Below are positions 1 to 6,288 of a stretch of DNA of 9,312 bases, piece after piece. Position 1 is the stretch's first letter. Each line of letters begins with the position of its first letter. This stretch comes from Ruminococcaceae bacterium UBA1447. GTDB taxonomy: Bacteria > Bacillota > Clostridia > Oscillospirales > Acutalibacteraceae. The stretch is taken from positions 875-10,186 of the forward strand of contig DCTF01000024.1 of the NCBI GenBank assembly GCA_002329225.1, written 5' to 3'. The position numbers and the translations under genes are program-made. The notes below the pieces were generated by a model. The model was not told the origin of the DNA and did no database searches. It saw only the letters and a program-made list of their open reading frames with translations.

Positions 1-219
1 CTTAAAGGACAAATAAGGCGCTGTGAAGAGAAGATAGAAGAACTTGAAAAAGAATCCGCCGCAATGCAGCAGACCTTGGAACGGCCCGAAGTAGCGGCGG
101 ATTACGAAAAGGTATTGGAACTCACTCAAAAAATGGATTCCCTGCGTTCAGAACAGGAAAAACTTTTGGAAGAGTGGGAAGACTTGCACTCCCGTCTGGA
201 AGAGTTTGACGGGGAATAA
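1..219 (+). CDS. ABC-F family ATPase, C-terminal end (partial)
   Basis: Frame 1 is open from the window edge to TAA at 217-219, giving 72 residues; the start and both ATPase domains lie outside the window. The peptide is almost all charged helix. Glu/Lys-rich heptads (CEEKIEELEKE) are followed by a short break at ERPEVAADYEK, then a second helix (ELTQKMDSLRSEQEKLLEEWEDL). This helix-turn-helix ending in a W-E-x-L-like segment is the layout of the C-terminal coiled-coil domain of Uup/EttA-like ABC-F proteins, which act on ribosomes or nucleic acid rather than in transport. Family assignment rests on this tail alone, so the subtype (housekeeping or antibiotic resistance) cannot be told. It converges with araD, whose stop is 14 bases away, and I see no terminator hairpin in the gap. 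Confidence 0.72.
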   Translation, partial: LKGQIRRCEEKIEELEKESAAMQQTLERPEVAADYEKVLELTQKMDSLRSEQEKLLEEWEDLHSRLEEFDGE

Positions 220-233
220 TAGTATTCGGCAGA

Positions 234-932
234 TTATTTCTTTTGTCCGTAGCTTGCCTCCGGGCCGTGTTTACGGTAGTAATGCTTATCCAGCAAATAA
301 TCGTCAACCGCTAAAGCCTCCGGTGCCAAAACCCGAGTGTGCCAGGCGGTCATGGCAATTTCTTCCAAAACGGCGGCGTTATCCGCTGCTTCAAAACAAT
401 CGGTTCCCCAAGTGAATGGCCCGTGTCCTGCTGCAAGTACGGCGGGGATTGCCAAAGGGTCAAGTTTGTTTTCAATAAAATACCGGGCGATAACTTCGCC
501 GGTATTTTTTTCATATTCCGAGCTGACTTCATCTTTTGTGAGTTTTTCGGTACAGGGTATGCAACCGTGTGCAAAATCCGCATGAGTTGTGCCGTAAGGG
601 GGAATAGCTTTACAAGCCTGCGCCCAAATCGTTGCCCATTTTGAGTGCGTATGTGCGATGCCGCCTATGTTTTCAAAAGCCCTGTAAAGTACAATGTGCG
701 TCGCGGTGTCAACGGAAGGTTTTTTATCCCCCTGTACTTTTTTGCCCTGCAAATCGAGTACGACCATGTCATTGGCGCTCAATTCATCATAAGGCACACC
801 GGAAGGTTTAATAACGATTAAGCCTTTCTCCCTGTCAATGCCCGAAATGTTCCCCCTGGTAAAGGCGACAAGGGAGTACTCCGCAAGTTTTTTGTTGGCA
901 AGGCAGACCTTCTCTTTGAGTTCTTCCAGCAT
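234..932 (-). CDS. araD: L-ribulose-5-phosphate 4-epimerase
   Basis: This cytoplasmic, metal-dependent enzyme converts L-ribulose-5-phosphate to D-xylulose-5-phosphate, the last step of bacterial arabinose catabolism. The 232 residues match the usual AraD length (about 230). It is a class II aldolase fold with visible landmarks: phosphate-binding GNISG (27-31) and KPSGVPYDEL (42-51), Asp75 in PSVDTATH, the metal-binding His94 and His96 of AHTHS, His170 of AAGHGPF, Asp119 in GTTHADF, and the near-terminal Tyr228 in EASYGQKK. The Asp and the late Tyr are the catalytic pair known from E. coli AraD and distinguish epimerases from fuculose-phosphate aldolases. The ATG start shares one base with the araA stop (TGATG) and has GGAAG upstream, so the two genes are translationally coupled. 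It is last in the operon. Confidence 0.95.
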   Translation of the reverse strand: MLEELKEKVCLANKKLAEYSLVAFTRGNISGIDREKGLIVIKPSGVPYDELSANDMVVLDLQGKKVQGDKKPSVDTATHIVLYRAFENIGGIAHTHSKWATIWAQACKAIPPYGTTHADFAHGCIPCTEKLTKDEVSSEYEKNTGEVIARYFIENKLDPLAIPAVLAAGHGPFTWGTDCFEAADNAAVLEEIAMTAWHTRVLAPEALAVDDYLLDKHYYRKHGPEASYGQKK

Positions 933-2404
933 CAGTCCATCAACTTCCGGGCGACGTCATTGTAAAACAGTTCCCGTCTGAAGGCGGGGATTTCCGTTTT
1001 TTCGTCTATCAGAATAAATTCAATGCCGGTCATTTCCGCAAAATCGGCCATCTGTTCAGCGCTTATATCAAAACTCAGTACCGAATGGTGGGCTCCTCCG
1101 GCTAAAATCCAGGCCTCGGCGGAGGTCTTAAGGTTGGGTTCCGGCTTCCAAAGAACTCCGGCTACCGGCAGTTTGGGCATCGCTTTTGGCTGTTTTACAC
1201 ATTCAATTTTGTTAACAATCATGCGTAAACGGTTCCCCATATCCACAAGTGAAACCACAATAGCCTTCCCAGTCTTGGCTTCGAAAACCGCCCGTGCCGG
1301 CGGTTCTTTACCGCCTATGCCCAAGGGATGCACCTGAATTTTCGGCTTTTCCGCGGCAAGGCAGGGGCAGACTTCCAACATATGTGCGCCTAAAATCATC
1401 TCGTTGCCCGGCTCAAAATGGTAGGTATAGTCCTCCATAAAGGCCGTACCGCCGTTTAATCCTCCGGCCATGAGCTTCATTGTGCGGCTGAGCCCCGCCG
1501 TTTTCCAGTCGCCTTCGGCGGCAAAGCCGTAGCCTAAGCGCGAAAGGTCCTGACTTGCAAGTCCCGGCAGTTGTTTTAGTCCGTGCAAATCCTCAAAGTT
1601 GGTGTGGAAAGCCCCGTAGCCGCCCTTATCCATCATCTTCTTAATGGCTACCTGAACTTTTGCCTGGTAGCGCACCGCCTCAATGTTATCCGTGTCCATT
1701 GTGTAATAGCTGCGGTACTCGTCCATTTTACGGTCTGTTTCTTCTTCAGTGACCTCGTTCAGGGTTTCAACAAGGTCGCCAATGCCGTAGTGGTCAACCT
1801 GCCAGCCGAGTTTAATTTGGGCTTCTATTTTATCGCCTTCGGTAACGGCCACTTCCCGCATATTGTCGCTGATTCTCATTATTTTAAGCCGTTTGCTTTC
1901 GACGGCTCCTACCGCCGCCCTCATCCAACTGCCTATCTCCCTGTTAAATTCCTCATTTTGCCAGTGGCCCGCTATGACCTTGCGTTTTAGCCCCAACCGT
2001 GCGGCAATATAGCCGTGTTCCCTGTCCCCGTGGGCGCTTTGATTCAGGTTCATAAAGTCCATATCGATGCTGTCCCAGGGAATGTCCCGGTTAAACTGAG
2101 TGTCCACATGCAGGTACGGCTTATTCAGGGCGGAAAGTCTGGCAATCCACATTTTTGAGGGTGAAAAGGTGTGCATCCAACAAATTACGCCCGCACAGTT
2201 CGGGTCATTGTTGGCCTGCTCCACTGCGGCATAAACCTCGGCCGATGTTTTAAGACAGGGTTTAAAAAGCACCGTACAAGGGATAACGGGGCTTGAATTA
2301 AATCCCTTTACCATAATCTCCGCATTCTTGTTTACCTGGCGCAGTGTTTCTTCCCCGTAAAGGTTTTGGGAACCTACAAGAAAATAGAATAGATATTTTT
2401 TCAA
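932..2404 (-). CDS. araA: L-arabinose isomerase
   Basis: This cytoplasmic, manganese-dependent isomerase converts L-arabinose to L-ribulose. The 490 residues agree with the family's ~490-500. Recognisable segments are QNLYGEETL (13-21), HTFSPSKMW (78-86), the DTQFNRDIPW stretch near 101-110 and AGHWQNEEFN (145-154). The four metal or catalytic residues known in E. coli AraA are present: Glu297 (AAEGDW), Glu324 (FMEDYTYHF), His341 (GAHMLEVCP) and His440 (AGGAHHS). The start is TTG at 2404-2402, nine bases after GGAGGG at 2414-2419; the nearby GTG runs into a stop after three codons. It lies 38 bases downstream of araB and overlaps araD by one base, so the three genes form a single transcription unit. 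Nothing suggests damage. Confidence 0.97.
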   Translation of the reverse strand: MKKYLFYFLVGSQNLYGEETLRQVNKNAEIMVKGFNSSPVIPCTVLFKPCLKTSAEVYAAVEQANNDPNCAGVICWMHTFSPSKMWIARLSALNKPYLHVDTQFNRDIPWDSIDMDFMNLNQSAHGDREHGYIAARLGLKRKVIAGHWQNEEFNREIGSWMRAAVGAVESKRLKIMRISDNMREVAVTEGDKIEAQIKLGWQVDHYGIGDLVETLNEVTEEETDRKMDEYRSYYTMDTDNIEAVRYQAKVQVAIKKMMDKGGYGAFHTNFEDLHGLKQLPGLASQDLSRLGYGFAAEGDWKTAGLSRTMKLMAGGLNGGTAFMEDYTYHFEPGNEMILGAHMLEVCPCLAAEKPKIQVHPLGIGGKEPPARAVFEAKTGKAIVVSLVDMGNRLRMIVNKIECVKQPKAMPKLPVAGVLWKPEPNLKTSAEAWILAGGAHHSVLSFDISAEQMADFAEMTGIEFILIDEKTEIPAFRRELFYNDVARKLMD

Positions 2405-2413
2405 AATATCACG

Positions 2414-2419
2414 CCCTCC
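2414..2419 (-). promoter_or_regulatory. Ribosome binding site fixing the TTG start of araA
   Basis: Read on the minus strand this is GGAGGG, nine bases before TTG at 2404. No ATG lies in a usable position, and the only other nearby candidate (GTG at 2412-2410) opens a frame that stops almost at once, so the Shine-Dalgarno site decides the start. Confidence 0.7.
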
Positions 2420-2442
2420 AAATCTGTCGTCATTCAGCAGTT

Positions 2443-4101
2443 TTACTGCTGTTTCATGGCTTTAAGCCGCTTCATTACATCGTTATCGCCTCTGCCGAAG
2501 TAGTCATGGAGTATTTTGTATTCGGCATAGAGTTTGTCATAGATTTCCGCATTTTCCGGGTCAGGTATATAAACGGTATCCTTGACCTTGCCCATAACTT
2601 CTGCCGCCTCAAATATATTGTCATATCCGCCCGCGGCGCTTCCGGCGGCAAAGGCGCCGAATATGGCGCTCCCCAAGGCCCCGCCCTGTTCACTGCCCGC
2701 GAGTTTAATAGGCATATTTATTACATCGGCATAAATTTGCATCATCATCGGGTCTTTTTGGGCAATTCCTCCGGCGGCATAAAAGCTTTCCACCGGTACG
2801 CCGTAGTCATCGAAGGTTTCTATAATCATTCTGGTGCCGTATGCGGTGGCCTCAATAAGGGCTCTGTAAATATCCTCGGGCTTGGTTTGCAAGGTCATGC
2901 CAAGCAGCATTCCCGTCAAGTCCGCATCCGCTAAAACGGAACGGTTGCCGTTCCACCAATCCAGAGCAACAAGTCCCGTTTCACCCGGGCGCTTACTCTC
3001 GCACTTTTGGCGCAGCAGACGGTGGATATTCATTCCCTTTTCTTTAGCTTCGCTAAAATAGGCCTTGGGCAGGCAGTTGTCAATAAACCACTGAAAGTGG
3101 TCGCCCACACAACCCTGACCGGCTTCATATCCGTAAAGTCCCGGCATAATGCCGTCGGCCACGACTCCGCAGATGCCCTGTACCTGCTTTTCCACAGTAC
3201 CCATCATCATATGGCAGGTGGATGTGCCCATAATCGCCAGCATTTCTCCCTCTTTGCTTATCCCGACGGCGGGCACAAAAATATGGGCGTCAATAACTCC
3301 CACAGCCACTGCCGTGCCCTCGTCAAGGCCGGTTATTTCCGCCATTTTTGCAGTAATTCCTCCGGCTTTAGCGCCCAAGGGGAGTATATCTCTGCCGAAC
3401 TTCTCATCAATAACATTTTCCAGGCGGGGATCCAAGGCTTTAAAAAACTCATTGGATGGGAAGCCGGTGTTCTTGTTCCAAAGCGCCTTATAGCCGGCAC
3501 AGCAGGCGTTGCGGGTTTCCTCCCCCGTAAGCTGCCATACTACCCAGTCCGCCGCCTCAATAAAGCGGTCCATCTTCTCATATATCTCCGGTGCCTCGTC
3601 CAGCAGTTGCCAGACCTTGGGAATAGCCCATTCGGAGGAAATTTTGCCGCCATAATTATTAAGCCACTTTTCGCCCCGTTCCTCCGCTATTGCGTTGAGC
3701 TTATTGGCGTGGGGCTGAGCGGCATGGTGTTTCCACAACTTCACATAAGCGTGGGGTTCGCACTCATATTCCTCTAAAAAACACAGGGGAGTGCCGTCAG
3801 CCAAAGTGGGTAAAATTGTGCAGGCGGTAAAGTCGATTCCCACCCCGATAACATCCGAGGGGTTTACTCCGGATTGCGCCAAAACGTCGGGGACGGTAAC
3901 CGACAGAACATCCAGGTAATCGCCGGGATATTGCAGCGCCCAGTCCTGAGGGAGTTTCTTACCGCAGGGGAGTTCAGTGTCCATAACCCCGTGGGGGTAA
4001 TCCAAAACGTAAGTTGCAAGTTCTTCGCCCGTTTTAACATCCACCAGCAAAGCCCTGCCCGAAAGCGTGCCGAAATCGATACCGATAGCATATTTGCTCA
4101 T
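2443..4101 (-). CDS. araB: Ribulokinase
   Basis: This kinase phosphorylates L-ribulose to L-ribulose-5-phosphate with ATP, in the cytoplasm. It is a FGGY-family sugar kinase of 552 residues, the usual ribulokinase length (~550-566). The ATP-binding N-terminal motif is [11 protein letters not shown] (7-17). The ribulokinase-typical [11 protein letters not shown] follows at 88-98, then [12 protein letters not shown] (121-132). The likely catalytic Asp271 is in GVIDAH, phosphate-binding IMGTST is at 290-295, and the C-terminal FGGY signature begins [12 protein letters not shown] (444-455). The frame also extends to GTG at 4110, but that codon lies inside the Shine-Dalgarno sequence GGGGTG. The ATG at 4101, five bases after that site, is therefore the better start. 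It is first in the operon, behind the promoter at 4137-4165. Confidence 0.96.
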   Translation of the reverse strand: MSKYAIGIDFGTLSGRALLVDVKTGEELATYVLDYPHGVMDTELPCGKKLPQDWALQYPGDYLDVLSVTVPDVLAQSGVNPSDVIGVGIDFTACTILPTLADGTPLCFLEEYECEPHAYVKLWKHHAAQPHANKLNAIAEERGEKWLNNYGGKISSEWAIPKVWQLLDEAPEIYEKMDRFIEAADWVVWQLTGEETRNACCAGYKALWNKNTGFPSNEFFKALDPRLENVIDEKFGRDILPLGAKAGGITAKMAEITGLDEGTAVAVGVIDAHIFVPAVGISKEGEMLAIMGTSTCHMMMGTVEKQVQGICGVVADGIMPGLYGYEAGQGCVGDHFQWFIDNCLPKAYFSEAKEKGMNIHRLLRQKCESKRPGETGLVALDWWNGNRSVLADADLTGMLLGMTLQTKPEDIYRALIEATAYGTRMIIETFDDYGVPVESFYAAGGIAQKDPMMMQIYADVINMPIKLAGSEQGGALGSAIFGAFAAGSAAGGYDNIFEAAEVMGKVKDTVYIPDPENAEIYDKLYAEYKILHDYFGRGDNDVMKRLKAMKQQ

Positions 4102-4107
4102 AAAAAG

Positions 4108-4113
4108 CACCCC
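4108..4113 (-). promoter_or_regulatory. Ribosome binding site fixing the araB start
   Basis: On the minus strand the sequence reads AAAGGGGTGCTTTTTATG. GGGGTG is a good anti-16S match just upstream of the ATG at 4101-4099. It contains the GTG at 4110 that would give a protein three residues longer, so that longer start is unlikely. Confidence 0.65.
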
Positions 4114-4136
4114 TTTGTTAAATTATTTTCAATGGA

Positions 4137-4165
4137 ATTATAATTGAAAAACGGCGCTTATTCAA
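4137..4165 (-). promoter_or_regulatory. SigA-type promoter of araBAD
   Basis: The minus strand carries TTGAAT (4165-4160), a spacer of exactly 17 bases, and a perfect TATAAT (4142-4137). Transcription would start near 4130, about 30 bases before the araB ATG, which leaves room for the ribosome site. The -35 matches consensus at four of six positions. No GTAC-centred AraR-type box is visible around it. Confidence 0.75.
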
Positions 4166-4180
4166 GCCTTGAGGGGCTTG
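4163..4180. repeat. Perfect 6-bp inverted repeat over the araBAD -35 (candidate operator)
   Basis: CAAGCC (4163-4168) and GGCTTG (4175-4180) are exact reverse complements separated by six bases (TTGAGG). The left arm overlaps the araBAD -35 hexamer at 4160-4165. The repeat lies upstream of the divergent promoter at 4202-4230. Its position fits a dimeric regulator controlling araBAD, but no regulator gene is in the window and the motif is not one I recognise. A 6-bp repeat can arise by chance. Confidence 0.4.
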
Positions 4181-4201
4181 TCGGTTCGCTTGCATTTTTA
4201 T

Positions 4202-4230
4202 TTGCGTTTATAGCGGAGAAGGTCTATAAT
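4202..4230 (+). promoter_or_regulatory. Probable promoter of the chromate-transporter pair
   Basis: A perfect TATAAT at 4225-4230 sits 17 bases after TTGCGT (4202-4207), a weak -35 that matches three of six positions. Transcription would begin near 4237, only about 12 bases before the GTG start at 4249, so the leader is very short. It is divergent from the araBAD promoter, with about 37 bases between the two -35 elements. Confidence 0.55.
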
Positions 4231-4248
4231 ATCGGGCATGATTGAGAG

Positions 4249-4839
4249 GTGTTCCGTATAAAAAAAACAAAAGCATTTTACCGTGAACTTTTCTTTTCCA
4301 CTTTTTCTTTGAGCGCTTTTACTTTCGGCGGCGGTTACGTGATAATTCCGCTTATGCGCAAAAAGTTTGTGGAAAAACTTAAGTGGATTGAAGAAGAAGA
4401 GATGCTCGACTATGTGGCAATCGCCCAGTCCTCCCCCGGACCTATTGCGGTGAATACCTCGATTTTAGTAGGTTTTCGCCTGGCGGGCATATTGGGCGCA
4501 GTTATCGCAGTGTTGGGGACGGTTCTTCCTCCGCTTATTGTTTTGTCGGTAATAACTTATCTCTATGCCGCCTTTATTAATCACCCCGTTGTGGCGGCAA
4601 CTATGTACGGTATGCGCTTAGGGGTTGCCGCCGTTTTAATTGACGCCGTCATATCTTTAGTTAAAGCAATAGCAAAAGAAAAAAGTCTGCTTTCGCTGCT
4701 GGTGCTTATCGCCGCCTTTGTCTGTGTTCATGTTTTTGATATCCATGTCCTTATCGTGTTGGCGGGTGCGGCCGTAATAGGTCTCGTCAGCACTTTCATA
4801 AAAGCTCGAACATTAAATAACGGAGGTGAGGCCGAATGA
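4249..4839 (+). CDS. Chromate transporter (CHR) family protein, first subunit of a split pair
   Basis: This is a hydrophobic single-domain CHR protein of 196 residues, the size of short-chain CHR proteins rather than the ~400-residue two-domain ChrA. Family marks are TFGGGYVIIPLM (25-36) and the Gln-Pro-Gly-Pro-Asn region AQSSPGPIAVNTS (59-71). Membrane stretches lie roughly at 75-107, 112-140 and 145-183. Short-chain CHR proteins are usually encoded in tandem pairs that work together; characterised members export chromate, but the natural substrate here is unknown. The start is uncertain. GTG at 4249 overlaps its own GAGGTG ribosome site, an in-frame TGA lies at 4243-4245, and there is no ATG until residue 36. 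Its stop overlaps the next gene by four bases (ATGA). Confidence 0.85.
   Translation: MFRIKKTKAFYRELFFSTFSLSAFTFGGGYVIIPLMRKKFVEKLKWIEEEEMLDYVAIAQSSPGPIAVNTSILVGFRLAGILGAVIAVLGTVLPPLIVLSVITYLYAAFINHPVVAATMYGMRLGVAAVLIDAVISLVKAIAKEKSLLSLLVLIAAFVCVHVFDIHVLIVLAGAAVIGLVSTFIKARTLNNGGEAE
4822..4829 (+). promoter_or_regulatory. Strong ribosome binding site of the second CHR gene
   Basis: GGAGGTGA lies inside the end of the first CHR gene, nine bases (counted from GGAGG) before the ATG at 4836. A second ATG follows immediately at 4839; spacing favours the first. Confidence 0.7.
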
Positions 4840-5408
4840 TGATTATTCGCCTGTTTTTCACCTTCGCTCTGATAGGCCTTTTAAGCATAGGCGGCGGCTA
4901 TGCAATTTTGCCGCAAATCCATCACCAGGTCGTTCAGCGCAACGCCTGGCTCACTCCGGAAGAGTTCACCGACCTTATCGCTATTTCTCAGATGACGCCC
5001 GGCCCCATATCCCTAAACGCCTCCACTTTTGTGGGCACAAAGCTTGCGGGTATTCCCGGGGCTATAGCCGCCACCCTCGGTTGTGTAGCTCCCAGCTTCG
5101 TCTTGGTTATTTTGCTGGCCTATCTTTACGGTAAATACAAAAAGATGGATATGGTACAAGGCGCTCTCAGCGGCCTTCGTCCTGCCGTGGTGGGCATGAT
5201 CGCCGCCGCCAGCGTGACCGTTTTCATACTCGCCCTTTTCGGGGATGCTTCACCAAGTTTTGCCGCACTAAGTTATAAGGCGGTCGCTTTAGTCGTGGCT
5301 TGTTTTGCGGCCCTGCGTATTTTTAAGGCTAATCCTATTCTCGTTATCGGCGGTGCAGGTGTAGTGAGTATACTTTGGCATTACTTAGGCCCAATCTTAT
5401 CAAAATAA
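4836..5408 (+). CDS. Chromate transporter (CHR) family protein, second subunit of a split pair
   Basis: This membrane protein of 190 residues is homologous in layout to the gene before it. It has SIGGGYAILPQI (17-28), then AISQMTPGPISLNASTFVG (49-67), the CHR signature with its Pro-Gly-Pro and Asn. Hydrophobic segments run at about 7-25, 70-98, 113-136, 145-162 and 166-182. The two genes overlap by ATGA and are clearly co-translated, as expected for proteins that assemble together. The pair resembles the two-gene short-chain CHR arrangement of Bacillus. Motif-level conservation is good in both halves, so both should be functional. Chromate itself may not be the physiological substrate. The operon ends at the terminator about 50 bases downstream. 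Confidence 0.87.
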   Translation: MMIIRLFFTFALIGLLSIGGGYAILPQIHHQVVQRNAWLTPEEFTDLIAISQMTPGPISLNASTFVGTKLAGIPGAIAATLGCVAPSFVLVILLAYLYGKYKKMDMVQGALSGLRPAVVGMIAAASVTVFILALFGDASPSFAALSYKAVALVVACFAALRIFKANPILVIGGAGVVSILWHYLGPILSK

Positions 5409-5461
5409 AAAAAGGCGGCGTAATGGTGCTTTACCATAGGGATTTATAATTCTAAAAAAAT

Positions 5462-5491
5462 GGCATGGTCGGTTTATATATCGGCTATGCC
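5462..5491. terminator. Bidirectional Rho-independent terminator
   Basis: Two 11-base arms (5462-5472 and 5481-5491) pair with three G-U wobbles around an 8-base loop (TTTATATA). On the plus strand the stem is followed by GTTTTGCTTT, closing the CHR operon. On the minus strand it is followed, after one base, by seven T (the A run at 5454-5460), which would stop transcription arriving from the primase remnant. A weaker ATGGT/ACCAT hairpin (5422-5436) sits between it and the CHR stop. Confidence 0.7.
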
Positions 5492-5516
5492 GTTTTGCTT
5501 TCTGTATTAGGAAGTT

Positions 5517-5771
5517 CTATAGCACCAATGCAGTTATACTTGAGTTTCCGTAAAATGTAGTTTGGAAGCGTTTTAAATTTGTTGGATTATATACAAACCA
5601 TTTCTTTCTCTCTGGCACATACCTTGCTATGGACTTATAGAAGTCTGCAAAAAGATTACTGTTGCCAATATCGTTACTGTAATATCTAGGGTTCTTATAC
5701 GGCTCCAGTTTGCTTAAATCCATAAGCTTGTCTGCCATAAAGTCCTCACTAACAGATGAACTTTTGCCCAT
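5517..5771 (-). pseudogene. Truncated phage/plasmid P4-type primase-helicase fragment
   Basis: The 84-residue frame contains about 40 residues typical of the segment ahead of the D5/P4-family helicase domain in phage and plasmid primases: NDIGNSNLFADFYKSIARYV (35-54) continuing PERKKWFVYN (55-64). In complete proteins this is followed by a D-G-K-x-W motif and hundreds more residues. Here the resemblance stops after FVYN and the frame runs 20 residues further to TAG. At the other end the frame is open upstream of the ATG (reading EKTYSP) to a TAA at 5819-5817, so homology may begin before the annotated start. I see no good ribosome site. This is a remnant of a replication gene from a prophage or integrative element, cut at both ends. 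The assignment is from remembered family motifs. Confidence 0.6.
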
Positions 5772-5818
5772 AGGACTATAGGTTTCTTTTGTATTATTAA
5801 AAAATAGGAGGAAGATTT

Positions 5819-6277
5819 ATGGCAAACACAAAAGAACAAGAAAGAGCAGAATTGCACCGTACCATATGGAATATGGCCAATGATTTAAGGGGTAGCGTGG
5901 ATGGTTGGGATTTTAAACAATATGTTTTAGGTAAAATAATAGTAACTACCATTCAAAAACTAGATGTCTTTATAAAAAAGAATAAGAAACATGATATTTA
6001 TAATAAACACGTTGTTCTAATCTTTGACGAGTGCCATAGGTCTCAATTTGGTGATATGCATAGGGCTATTATTGGAAACTTTAGAAATTACCACATATTT
6101 GGCTTTACAGGAACACCAATATTTGCAGCCAATGCTCCAGCAGGTGGCAATCCTGCCTTTTCTACTACTGAGCAGGTTTTTGGCAAAAAACTCCATACCT
6201 ATACCATAGTAGATGCTATAAATGACGGAAATGTCCTGCCCTTTAGAATTGACTTTATCCGCACTTTTTTATTTTAA
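5819..6277 (+). pseudogene. HsdM::HsdR in-frame chimera (type I restriction-modification remnant)
   Basis: This 152-residue frame joins pieces of two proteins. Residues 1-38, with ELHRTIWNMANDLRGSVDGW at 11-30 and DFKQYVLG after it, are the classic N-terminus of HsdM, the type I modification methyltransferase. From about residue 39 the sequence is the HsdR restriction subunit: KIIVTTIQKL (39-48), Walker B-like LIFDECHRSQFG (67-78) with DECH at 70-73, helicase motif III GFTGTPIF (95-102), then TTEQVFGKKLHTYTIVDAI ending at LPFRIDFIRT. The frame stops three residues later. Missing are the methyltransferase catalytic region, all of HsdS, the HsdR nuclease domain and ATP-binding motif I, so neither activity can remain. 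AGGAGGA (about 5806-5812) and the ATG look intact, so a small protein might still be made. Base composition is far more AT-rich than the surroundings. Confidence 0.82.
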
Positions 6278-6288
6278 CCGAGCCGGGA

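Noticed and set aside
220..233. Terminator between the convergent ABC-F and araD genes.
   Set aside because: The 14-base gap has no hairpin or T run.
234..932. AraD as the class II aldolase of a methylthioribulose-1-phosphate (DHAP) shunt with MtnA.
   Set aside because: It has the AraD-specific Asp119 and late Tyr228, sits in a complete araBAD operon, and is about 7 kb from mtnA. Arabinose epimerase is the straightforward reading.
1583..1990. Long plus-strand frames inside araA, araB and araD (for example 1583-1990, 2344-2934 and 3007-3777).
   Set aside because: They are antisense shadows of well-supported genes, lack ribosome sites and show no family motifs.
4144..4165. Possible catabolite-control (cre) site in the araB promoter spacer.
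   Set aside because: TTGAAAAACGGCGCTTATT resembles the cre pattern but the central CG is one base out of register, so it does not fit the consensus.
5500..5600. A 33-codon minus-strand frame without ATG (reading through KLKYNCIGAIELPNTESKTA) next to the primase fragment.
   Set aside because: No start codon, no recognised family, and it runs into the terminator. It may be debris of a frameshifted neighbour but nothing supports calling it.
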